Assembly (NCBI GenBank): GCA_045537905.1
Contig: JAZSQJ010000083.1
Span: 1 to 48,400 of the forward strand
Source: SIG636 sp045537905
GTDB lineage: Bacteria > Bacillota > Clostridia > Oscillospirales > CAG-382
DNA length: 48,400 nt
Direction: 5' to 3'
Shown here: one piece after another, positions 18,052-25,309 of the stretch
How the letters are laid out: every line of letters begins with the position of its first letter
Numbering within the stretch: position 1 is the stretch's first letter
Notes under the pieces: model-generated
Told to the model about the DNA's origin: nothing
Seen by the model: the letters and a program-made list of their open reading frames with translations, nothing else
Databases searched by the model: none
Made by a program: the position numbers and the translations under genes

Positions 18052-20151
18052 TTACTTAGTCTTCTTAACTACAACAACGCCTGCAAGAGAGATAACGGAG
18101 AGGAGAGCAAATACTGCAAAACCTGCATCGCCTGTGTCGGTGGTATTGTCGTCGGTTACGGGAGCGGATTCTTCAGAGGTTTCTACGGAAGCCTCAGAGC
18201 TTTCGATGGAAACGTCTTCAGAGGGTTCTTCGGAGGGTTCCTCAGAAGGCTCTTCGTTGCTGCCGTCGAAGGAAAGGCTTACTTTAACGTCAGAAGCAGG
18301 AATGTTCCAGTTTTCGTCGGGAAGCACGCCTACCTGAATGGAGATAACGTCGCCTTCGGAAACTTCAATGGAGATAACGCCGTCTTCGTCAGCGTCGGAG
18401 CCGTTCTTAACAACGTAGGTGTTGTTGTTGGAAAGGGTTACGTCAGCTTCGGTGCCTTCGGTGGTGGATTCGATCTTAGCGTTAAGAACGCCGTCTTCGG
18501 TAGCGGTCCACTCATAGAAATAACCGTCGTTGTCGCCCTCTTCAAGGCTTGCTTCAAGGTCAGCAAGGTCTTCAAGAACTTCGGGGTTGCCCATAGTGCC
18601 TTCGGGAAGGTCAAAGCTTACGGTAAAGGACTTAGCCTCGTCAGCGCCGTTGGTTATAGCAAGAACAACGGGCATTCTGGGATTAGCGGAAGCGGGAACT
18701 ACAAAGGTAACAACGCCGTCAACTGCTGTAAAGGTTTCTTCACCAACGCTAACGGTAACGTTAGCGTCTTCGATGGTGAGAATAGTACCTGCAACGCCGA
18801 ACAACTGATAGTAAACGGTTGCGCCTGCTTCGATGTCGGTGGTATCGAAGGAGCCGGGAATGTCAAAATAATCGGGGATTATGGGATTGTTTTCAGTGCC
18901 GGCAGGAGCTTCAAAGCCTGCAACAAAGGAAATCTCGGTATCGGTGGTAGGATACTGCCAGTTTTCATCGGGAAGTACAACTGCCTGGATAGTGATAACG
19001 TCGCCTGCGTTAACTTCTATCTCAACTACCATATCGCCAAACTCGTCTTCAACACCGTCAGCGCTGAGAGATCTCTGAGCGTAGGTGTTAAGGTTGTTGA
19101 GTATAATATCAGCTTCTGCTTCTTCTGTTACGGATGCAAGGTAAGCGGAAACTTTACCTGCTTCGGTAGCTGTCCAGGTGTAGTAATAGCCATCCCTGTT
19201 GTCTGCAGCGATAGTGATATCGGTCCAGCCAAGCTCTTCTACAACTTCGGGGTTGCTCATGGTGCCTACGGGATATGCAAAGTTAACGGTGAAAGCCTTG
19301 TCCTCGGTACCGTTGTTGCCGAATACGAGGGTGGTGGGCATCATAGGGCTCATAGAAGCGGGAACGGTGTAAGTAAGAACGCCGTCAACAGCGGTGATAA
19401 CGTCTTCGCCGTTGGTGATGGTAGCATCAGCATCGTTGATGGTGATGATGGAGCCGCCTACACGGTAAAGGTTGTAGTAAAGCTCGCCGCCTGCAACGAT
19501 AGATTCGGTGTCAAAGGAGCCGGGAATTTCAAAGAAGTCGGGAGTGATAGGGGACTCAGCAGTGCCGGGAACGGGCTCAGCCTCGCCTATAACTTCGATT
19601 TCGCTGTAACCAACGCCATATGCCTTTTGGGTAAGGGTTACACGTACATAAGAAGCTTCTGCAGCGGTTGCAAGGGTAGCGGTAACGTCGCCTGCATAGC
19701 AACCTTCTGAGGTTGCGGTAACAGAACCTTCAAGAGTTGCTTCAGCAGCAGTCCAGGTGGTGCCGTCGGAGCTAAGCTCAACGCCGATTGCAGTTACGCC
19801 GGCAAAGTTAGCGGAGCCGTTATCAGCTACGCCGTATACAATAACCTCGGTAACGGTAGCGGCTTCACCCAGAGTGAGGATAACTACGGTGTTTTTGCCT
19901 GTACCTGTTCTACAGAAAGCGGTGCCGATCAATGTGGCGCCGTCGCCCTTGTCGCCGTCGATAAGTACGTCAACGGTACCGCTGCCGCTTCTTTCGGAAG
20001 TAGCGGTGTTTTCTGCATCAATAGCGATGGAAGAAACTGTAACAGCTTCGCCTGCTGCACCGATGGTAGTTGCAGGGATAACAGCAAAAAGGCTGAAAAT
20101 CATAACAAATGCCATAAGTGCGGAAAATTTACGCATGGAATTTTTCATCAT
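18052..20151 (-). CDS. Surface protein: discoidin (F5/8 C)-like domain plus two copies of an unrecognised module, C-terminal anchor
   Basis: This is an exported protein of 699 residues. AGGAGG precedes two adjacent ATGs, with 4 nt to 20151 and 7 nt to 20148; the second may be the true start. The signal peptide spans about residues 1-33. Residues about 35-193 look like a discoidin/F5-8 type C domain (VDVLIDGDKG ... VTEVIVYGVADNG ... YVRVTLTQ ... YSEIEVIGE), a carbohydrate-binding fold. Two tandem repeats of about 230 residues follow (197-430 and 431-655), each with EIPGSFDT, a YTVPAS-like strand, GTMSNPEV and VLPDENW. Then comes a Glu/Pro/Ser-rich spacer, and the end TGDAG-hydrophobic helix-KKTK resembles a sortase signal but lacks LPxTG. 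Similar modules occur in the lipoprotein at 20845-24027. It is probably co-transcribed with the small lipoprotein upstream. A binding rather than enzymatic role is likely. Confidence 0.8.
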   Translation of the reverse strand: MMKNSMRKFSALMAFVMIFSLFAVIPATTIGAAGEAVTVSSIAIDAENTATSERSGSGTVDVLIDGDKGDGATLIGTAFCRTGTGKNTVVILTLGEAATVTEVIVYGVADNGSANFAGVTAIGVELSSDGTTWTAAEATLEGSVTATSEGCYAGDVTATLATAAEASYVRVTLTQKAYGVGYSEIEVIGEAEPVPGTAESPITPDFFEIPGSFDTESIVAGGELYYNLYRVGGSIITINDADATITNGEDVITAVDGVLTYTVPASMSPMMPTTLVFGNNGTEDKAFTVNFAYPVGTMSNPEVVEELGWTDITIAADNRDGYYYTWTATEAGKVSAYLASVTEEAEADIILNNLNTYAQRSLSADGVEDEFGDMVVEIEVNAGDVITIQAVVLPDENWQYPTTDTEISFVAGFEAPAGTENNPIIPDYFDIPGSFDTTDIEAGATVYYQLFGVAGTILTIEDANVTVSVGEETFTAVDGVVTFVVPASANPRMPVVLAITNGADEAKSFTVSFDLPEGTMGNPEVLEDLADLEASLEEGDNDGYFYEWTATEDGVLNAKIESTTEGTEADVTLSNNNTYVVKNGSDADEDGVISIEVSEGDVISIQVGVLPDENWNIPASDVKVSLSFDGSNEEPSEEPSEEPSEDVSIESSEASVETSEESAPVTDDNTTDTGDAGFAVFALLSVISLAGVVVVKKTK
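18187..18861 (-). repeat. Second tandem module copy in the discoidin protein
   Basis: Approximate extent of the second roughly 225-residue module. It shares with the first copy the order PDYFDIPGSFDT, a VPAS strand, GTMGNPEV, DNDGYFYEWTATEDG and VLPDENW. It differs by having NNNTYVVKNGSDAD where the first copy has NTYAQRSLSADG. Confidence 0.7.
18861..19563 (-). repeat. First tandem module copy in the discoidin protein
   Basis: Approximate extent of the first roughly 230-residue module. Its NLNTYAQRSLSADG segment is nearly the same as NLDSYAQRSLSADG in the lipoprotein encoded at 20845-24027, which shows common descent between different genes of the cluster. Confidence 0.7.
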
Positions 20152-20212
20152 GGTTCCTCCTTGAAAATATTTATTTTGTTGTGATGAAAAGACAATTAAA
20201 GGTAACCAAAGG

Positions 20213-20659
20213 TTATTCAGCAGCAGTAAGAGCTATGGTAAGGGAAGTGGAGCCTTCTTCAAAGTGGTACTCGTTAGCGTCCACGGCGTAGGTATAACCC
20301 TCGGGCATAGTCATAATGGAAACCTTGTAGTCTGCAGCTTCAAGATTGAACTTAGCAACACCGTTTGCATCGGTAACGCCGGGCATGCAGCTATCCAGAC
20401 AAAGCTGAACCATAACGCCTGCCATACCCTTGCCCTCAGCATCGGTAACGGTAACGCTGTACTCAACCTTGCCGTCGTCAACGGAAGTGTCACCTACGGA
20501 GCTGTCGGCAGAAGCTTCGGCAGAAGCAAGGATTTCCTCTGCGGAAGCATCGGCAGAGGGAGCAGCATCCTTAGAAGACCCGTCTCCGTTGCCGCCGCAA
20601 GCACACAAAGCAAGGCACAAGACCAGTAAAAGCAAAAGCGCGGTAATCGTTTTACGCAT
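20213..20659 (-). CDS. Small lipoprotein with one Cna_B/carboxypeptidase-regulatory-like domain
   Basis: This is a 148-residue lipoprotein. I choose the ATG at 20659 because GGAGG lies exactly 6 nt upstream; the in-frame ATG at 20665 abuts the GGAGG with no spacing. The signal peptide ends in LALCACGG, with lipidated Cys about residue 21. A Ser/Ala/Asp-rich linker of about 40 residues follows, then one beta-sandwich domain (YSVTVTDAEGKGMAGVMVQL ... VTDANGVAKFNL ... YKVSIMTMPEGY), of the same type as the domains in the lipoproteins at 20845-28141. It has no thioredoxin domain. A promoter lies upstream and the discoidin protein follows 61 nt downstream. It looks like a minimal paralogue of those lipoproteins; its function is unknown. 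Confidence 0.8.
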   Translation of the reverse strand: MRKTITALLLLLVLCLALCACGGNGDGSSKDAAPSADASAEEILASAEASADSSVGDTSVDDGKVEYSVTVTDAEGKGMAGVMVQLCLDSCMPGVTDANGVAKFNLEAADYKVSIMTMPEGYTYAVDANEYHFEEGSTSLTIALTAAE

Positions 20660-20731
20660 ATACATCCTCCTTAATTAAAGATTGGAAATTCGTATAGTTA
20701 CAAAGCTCTACACAGTTATCCATTCTGTAGC

Positions 20732-20760
20732 AGTTTATCATTTTTTTTGCTGTTTTGCAA
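20732..20760 (-). promoter_or_regulatory. Probable promoter of the small lipoprotein and discoidin gene
   Basis: On the minus strand, TTGCAA (20760-20755), a 17-nt spacer and TAAACT (20737-20732) with a TGA extended -10 lie about 70 nt before the ATG at 20659. It follows the terminator of the upstream operon, which fits a new transcription unit. Confidence 0.5.
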
Positions 20761-20790
20761 TAGATTTTAAGAAAAAAGTTAAACAAAACG

Positions 20791-20837
20791 ACAAAACAAG
20801 AGCTGTTTTGGGTGTGTTTTAGACCCAAAACAGCTCT
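20791..20837 (-). terminator. Terminator of the TlpA lipoprotein operon
   Basis: A perfect 15-bp inverted repeat (AGAGCTGTTTTGGGT at 20799-20813 and its complement at 20823-20837) has a 9-nt loop. On the minus strand it is followed by TGTTTTGTCGTTTTG, a T-rich but interrupted tract. It begins 8 nt after the stop of the 1060-residue lipoprotein. Confidence 0.82.
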
Positions 20838-20844
20838 GTTTTAA

Positions 20845-23800
20845 TTAATTTGTCGTAACGGTACAAAGAGCAAACATCCAAGCAATGTCGGTGTTTACGC
20901 CGTCAAGATCGGTAAACAGGTAAGCAGGGGAACTCTTATCCCACCATGAGGCAAAATCGCCGTTTGCCTTGATGATATACATAAGGTCGTCGGTCAAGGG
21001 GTAAAGTCCCGTAGCTTTATCCATCTTGTTTACATAGTCTATCATACACTCGGTATAGTCCTCTTTTTTTACGAAATTGCCATTGGCATCGTAAAAATAC
21101 TTTTTAAGTCCCGTCGTCTCAATAAGCTTGGCAAAGGATACGTATGGAGCGGCCTCACCCAGCATAACGTAAACAACCTTCCCGTTTTTATCTCCTAGGT
21201 GATAGTACCCGTCAGCAGAGTTATAAACCAGCTTATAGTCATCGGTTTTTGCAGTAATATCAAAGTAGCTTGCGGTAAACTTGCTTGCGCCCAGACTGAA
21301 AGCAATCGGAGCTTTTTTAGGCTTGTATACGGTCCATGGCAGATCCTCTATACCCAGTGTGGCGTTACCTGTACGCTTTACTATAATAACACAGTCGCTC
21401 TCACCCTTTACGCCGATTATATAAGAGGCACCAATGTTACCCTCTTTAACGTTGAGGGTAAACAGGTTGTTTTTATAATCGGTAGAGGAGGTCTGGTCGA
21501 AAATATAACTGGTGTTAGCACCGTGATAGCTTATTTTTGTACCGCTGTATGAGGTTGTGAAGCTGTAGGTACCCGACTTTTCGGGAGTAAACAGGAAATA
21601 TGCAAGCTCCTCTCCCTCTGCCATGTTCAGCTTACTGTAGTTGCCGCCTAAGGAAAGACTGTGAGCGTCACCGACGTAAAGCTCTGCTGTCTCGTTGCTA
21701 ACAGGCTCTGCTACGGTTACGGTTATGCTGTTCAGGCTGGCTGTCAGCTTAGCAGAGGATTTGTCGTAGTTCAGATTAACGCCGTCAGCAAAGGCAAGCT
21801 TAGCGGTGTAATTGCCTTTTTCAAGGGATGCCGTTGCAACGCCCTTTGCGTCTGTGGTTTTAACTGCCGCCGAGGTTCCGTTCTTTTCAAACACTACCGC
21901 AACGTTTGGCACAGGGGTGCCATCAGCTTTTTTTACGGTAACGCTGTAGCTTGGATTTTGTGCAGAGCTGCCGCTGCCGTTATTTTTCTCAACGGTTATA
22001 TCAAGCTTTTTAAGTCCGGCCTTAAAGGTATAGCTGGTTTTATCTGCTTTATATCCCTCGGGCAGAGAAATAACTGCGGTGTATTCGATGGTTTCCGTAC
22101 TGCTTACAGGCAGGTCAAACTTAAGCTGTCCCTTGCCGTCGGTTTTCTTGAAGCTGTCGCCTATGGTAATCAGCACGTCCTTAACGGCTTTGCCATCTTT
22201 GTCTTTAACGGTAATCGTCAGCTCCTCTGTAGCCAGCTTGTAAATTGTAAAGATATGACTACTGGTTTCTTGGGTAAGTGTTATCTTTTCATCCTTGACC
22301 GTGTATCCCTCTACGCCTGCAAGGCTTACCGTACAGCTATCGGCAGAAAGGCTTGCCGATGCTACGCCGTTTGCATCCGTGCTGACGCTAAGGGTATCGC
22401 CGTCTGCGGTGAATTTTACCTTTACACCTTCAACAGCCTTACCCTCTGCATCTTTAACGGTAACGCTGTATTCTGTGTACTCAGCGCCGCTGTTTGTATC
22501 CTGTATCTCGCCCTCTTCAAAGGATGCCAGGGACGTAAAGTCGGCGGCAGGGTAGCTGCCTGCGCTGTCGGGGGCGGTGCCGATGGTTACGGTAACGGTC
22601 TGTCCCTTCTTTGCGTCGATGGAAATACTGTTTTTTCCTTCTTCACCGTCTGCACTCAGACTACGCTGAGCATAGCTGTCCAGGTTGTAAAGGACGTAAT
22701 CGTATTCAACACCTTCTGTTGAGCTTAAGCATTCAAGGGTAAGGGCACCGTCCGCTTCGGCAACGTATTTGTAAAACACACCCTGGTCGTTACCTTCGTC
22801 GAGCCTGGTATCAAATTCTCCAAGGGTTAACGTGTGGGGATTACCCGAAGACCCCAGCGGGTAGCTGAACATAATCTTAAACGTTTGCTTTTTGTCGCCC
22901 TTGTTTTTTACACCAAGCTTTATAGGAGTAAAGGTGTCCTCTGCTATAACGAACAGACTTACTATACCGTTTTCTGCAGAGTATTCCTCGCCGTTGTAAA
23001 TTATAGCGGCGTCGGCATTATCAACGGTAAGGTTCATATGGCTTATTTTGTATACGTCGCAGTATTCGGTCTGTCCCGGTTCAACGGTCATTTCAAATTC
23101 GGTAACACCGCCAACCTCCTTGGGGTTGCCGTCGGTATCGCTGCTATCCTCGGGAGAGTCTATCTCGCCGATTCCGTTAAGTACCGTCTGCTCGTAATCC
23201 TCAGCAGAGAAGTAAGCAAAGATTTTTGTAAACTCCTCCGTATCGGTTATAGAGCCCTGGTGCACAAGACATATTCTGCCGTGACGGTCGATAACGACCG
23301 TGGTAGGATAAGCGCTTACGTCCATTCTGGTTTGCCAATCAAGCTTCTCGGCTACAACAGGCATGGTAAGACCCTTTTCATTTACGTAGTCCTGTATATC
23401 TTTAACGTTTTCATCCGTAGGATTGATAGCAATAAGCTCTACCTTGTCCTTATAAAGCTCGTAAGCTTCGTTAAGGTAGGGGAACTCCAAGGCGCAGGGA
23501 TTGCATCCTATAAACCAAAAATTAAGAACAACAGCCCTCTTGGTTTTGATAAGCTCAGATAGCTTGTAGGTGTTTCCGTTTATATCCGTAAGGTTAAAGT
23601 TGTACATAACGTCGCCGTTTTTGTAAACCTTATCAGCGTCTTCAGATAAAACGGTGGTAAGCACAAGGGTTGTGTTTTTGTCTGTAACGGTATACTTTTC
23701 CTCTTTGGCGTAGCCTGCAGGCACGTCGGAAAGCACTGCGGTATAGGACTCCTTGGCAGGCAAATCAAAGCTTGCCACGCCTTCTCCGTCGGTATGCTCA

Positions 23801-24027
23801 ACGGCTACGAGATCAGCAAGAGCACTGTCGCTGTAAATAAACACCGTTACGTTTTCTAAAACTGCACCCGTGTCGGAAACGACTTTGATAACGTAGTCCT
23901 TTCCGTCGTCGCTTTGCTCTGCGCTGCCTGTGTCGTTGTCGTTGCTGCCACAGGCGGCAACGGATAACAAATAAGCTAAAACAAGAAGCATAGCCAAAGC
24001 TTTTTTTATAAAAAACTTATGTTTCAT
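20845..24027 (-). CDS. Multidomain lipoprotein with TlpA-like thioredoxin domain and Cna_B-like repeats
   Basis: This is a 1060-residue exported lipoprotein. The ATG at 24027 (MKHKFF) is chosen because it starts the signal peptide; a longer frame to 24069 overlaps the upstream gene. The lipobox is LSVAACGS (Cys26). The order is a carboxypeptidase-regulatory-like domain (about 40-130); a TlpA/redoxin domain (about 135-290) with GCNPC near residue 174 and cis-Pro loop SAYPTTVVID; a copy of the module found twice in the discoidin protein (with NLDSYAQRSLSADG); three to four Cna_B-like domains (SVTVKDAEGKAVEGVKV and similar); and a C-terminal module of about 280 residues shared with the next gene upstream. 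It is the last gene of a three-gene operon. The WCxxC-like site suggests disulfide exchange; the other domains suggest surface display. Substrate is unknown. Confidence 0.85.
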   Translation of the reverse strand: MKHKFFIKKALAMLLVLAYLLSVAACGSNDNDTGSAEQSDDGKDYVIKVVSDTGAVLENVTVFIYSDSALADLVAVEHTDGEGVASFDLPAKESYTAVLSDVPAGYAKEEKYTVTDKNTTLVLTTVLSEDADKVYKNGDVMYNFNLTDINGNTYKLSELIKTKRAVVLNFWFIGCNPCALEFPYLNEAYELYKDKVELIAINPTDENVKDIQDYVNEKGLTMPVVAEKLDWQTRMDVSAYPTTVVIDRHGRICLVHQGSITDTEEFTKIFAYFSAEDYEQTVLNGIGEIDSPEDSSDTDGNPKEVGGVTEFEMTVEPGQTEYCDVYKISHMNLTVDNADAAIIYNGEEYSAENGIVSLFVIAEDTFTPIKLGVKNKGDKKQTFKIMFSYPLGSSGNPHTLTLGEFDTRLDEGNDQGVFYKYVAEADGALTLECLSSTEGVEYDYVLYNLDSYAQRSLSADGEEGKNSISIDAKKGQTVTVTIGTAPDSAGSYPAADFTSLASFEEGEIQDTNSGAEYTEYSVTVKDAEGKAVEGVKVKFTADGDTLSVSTDANGVASASLSADSCTVSLAGVEGYTVKDEKITLTQETSSHIFTIYKLATEELTITVKDKDGKAVKDVLITIGDSFKKTDGKGQLKFDLPVSSTETIEYTAVISLPEGYKADKTSYTFKAGLKKLDITVEKNNGSGSSAQNPSYSVTVKKADGTPVPNVAVVFEKNGTSAAVKTTDAKGVATASLEKGNYTAKLAFADGVNLNYDKSSAKLTASLNSITVTVAEPVSNETAELYVGDAHSLSLGGNYSKLNMAEGEELAYFLFTPEKSGTYSFTTSYSGTKISYHGANTSYIFDQTSSTDYKNNLFTLNVKEGNIGASYIIGVKGESDCVIIVKRTGNATLGIEDLPWTVYKPKKAPIAFSLGASKFTASYFDITAKTDDYKLVYNSADGYYHLGDKNGKVVYVMLGEAAPYVSFAKLIETTGLKKYFYDANGNFVKKEDYTECMIDYVNKMDKATGLYPLTDDLMYIIKANGDFASWWDKSSPAYLFTDLDGVNTDIAWMFALCTVTTN
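20848..21685 (-). repeat. C-terminal lipoprotein module, copy in the 1060-residue protein
   Basis: Approximate extent of the unrecognised module of about 280 residues. Hallmarks are PWTVYKP, FDITAKTDDYKLVYN, DGYYHLGDKNGKVVYVML, KKYFYDANGNFVKKEDYTEC, GLYPLTDDLMYII and DIAWMFALC. The same order is seen in the neighbouring 416-residue protein. Confidence 0.75.
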
Positions 24028-24038
24028 AATGTCACCAA

Positions 24039-25289
24039 TTATCCAGCGTAGCAGCACATAAACAGCCACGCTATATCAGAATTAAGGTTTGGAAGGGGTT
24101 GCTCGTCATCGGTATAGAAGATAAAACCGTGGCTGTCCGTTTTCCACCAGCCGTTCTGTTCACCGCTTTGCTTGATGATATATTCCAGATCCTTGGTAAG
24201 GGGGTATACTCCCTTATCGCTGTCGGCACAGTCGATGTAGCTAAGGAGACAGTCTGTGTAGCTTTCCTTTTTAACAAATTCGCCCTTCTCGTCAAAAAAG
24301 TATCTGTTTACACCAACGGATTCCAGTATAGTCTTGAAGCTTGCCATATATGCAGGCTCCTCAGCGAGCCAAACGTATACTCTGTTGCCATCCTTACTTC
24401 CAAGGTGGTAGCTTTGGTCGTCCTCGTTGTAAACCAAGGTATAGTCGTCGGTTTTAGCTGTAAGGTCAAAGTTATTAAGCTTAACGCCGCTCTCAAGAGT
24501 GAACTTGGCGGGGGTAGTGCTTGCCTTGTAAATCGTCCAGGGCTCGTCAGAGATGCTGTGCTCGGGGTCGCCTATGCGTTTAATGCTTAAAATGCATTCA
24601 CCTTCAGCATCTGCATCCAAGCCCAATACTATAACGGTAGTGCCTGTGCTGTCTTTACCTATCATAGATTCTATAATAGAAACGGTAAAGCTGTTATCAA
24701 CGACCTCGGCAGCGCTCTGTGCCTGCACGTAGCTGGGCATTCCATAGTAACCTACAGCGTAATCCTTGTCGGAGCTGGTGAACTCATAGGTTCCCGCAGT
24801 AAGTGGAACAAACGTAAAATAGTTTCTGCCCTTCTTTAAGGTAACGGCGGTGCCGCCCTCTTTAACGTTGTAAGCGGTAGTCTCGCCCTCGGGAGCGTAA
24901 AGGGACTCACCCTCTCCCTTGACGGTGTTAAGGAGCATAACGGTGGCAGAGGTCTTCTCAGCACTGAGAGTAGCCTTCTCGTAGGAGTATTCGGCGTTAG
25001 CGTCGGTAAACTTAAGCTCAACCGTATACTCGCCCTTTTCAAGGTTCTTAACGGCAACGCCCTTATCGTCAGCAACCTGCATCGCTACCTGCTTGCCGTC
25101 CTTCATAAAAATCACAACTACGCCCGAACCAAGGGGGGTGCCAAAGTAATCGGTAACGGTAACCGAGTAATCTGCAGTAGTGCTTTCCTCCTCTTTAGAG
25201 GTGTTTTTGGTGCTATCCTTGCTGCCGCAAGCGGTAAGGACACACAGACACGTAAGCAAAACAAGCAATCTTAAAAGTGTATTTTTCAT
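24039..25289 (-). CDS. Lipoprotein with one Cna_B-like domain and the shared C-terminal module
   Basis: This is a 416-residue lipoprotein. The ATG at 25289 (MKNTLLRLL) has AGAAAGG about 9 nt upstream; the frame extends to 25340 but overlaps the previous gene there. The lipobox is CVLTACGS (Cys21). One beta-sandwich domain (YSVTVTDYFGTPLGSGVVV ... VAVKNLEKGEYTVELKF) is followed by the C-terminal module with PWTIYKAS, FDLTAKTDDYTLVYN, YHLGSKDGNRVYVWL, NRYFFDEKGEFVKKESYTDC, GVYPLTKDLEYII and DIAWLFMCC. It has no thioredoxin domain. It lies 20 nt after the upstream thioredoxin lipoprotein and 11 nt before the next, so the three form an operon. It looks like a non-enzymatic partner or binding subunit. 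Function is unknown. Confidence 0.82.
   Translation of the reverse strand: MKNTLLRLLVLLTCLCVLTACGSKDSTKNTSKEEESTTADYSVTVTDYFGTPLGSGVVVIFMKDGKQVAMQVADDKGVAVKNLEKGEYTVELKFTDANAEYSYEKATLSAEKTSATVMLLNTVKGEGESLYAPEGETTAYNVKEGGTAVTLKKGRNYFTFVPLTAGTYEFTSSDKDYAVGYYGMPSYVQAQSAAEVVDNSFTVSIIESMIGKDSTGTTVIVLGLDADAEGECILSIKRIGDPEHSISDEPWTIYKASTTPAKFTLESGVKLNNFDLTAKTDDYTLVYNEDDQSYHLGSKDGNRVYVWLAEEPAYMASFKTILESVGVNRYFFDEKGEFVKKESYTDCLLSYIDCADSDKGVYPLTKDLEYIIKQSGEQNGWWKTDSHGFIFYTDDEQPLPNLNSDIAWLFMCCYAG
24042..24905 (-). repeat. C-terminal lipoprotein module, copy in the 416-residue protein
   Basis: Approximate extent. It aligns by eye over its whole length with the end of the 1060-residue protein; the conserved anchors are PWT(I/V)YK, TDDY(T/K)LVYN, YHLG and FVKKE(S/D)YT(D/E)C. 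Confidence 0.75.
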
Positions 25290-25309
25290 ATGATAAAGCC
25301 TTTCTAAAA

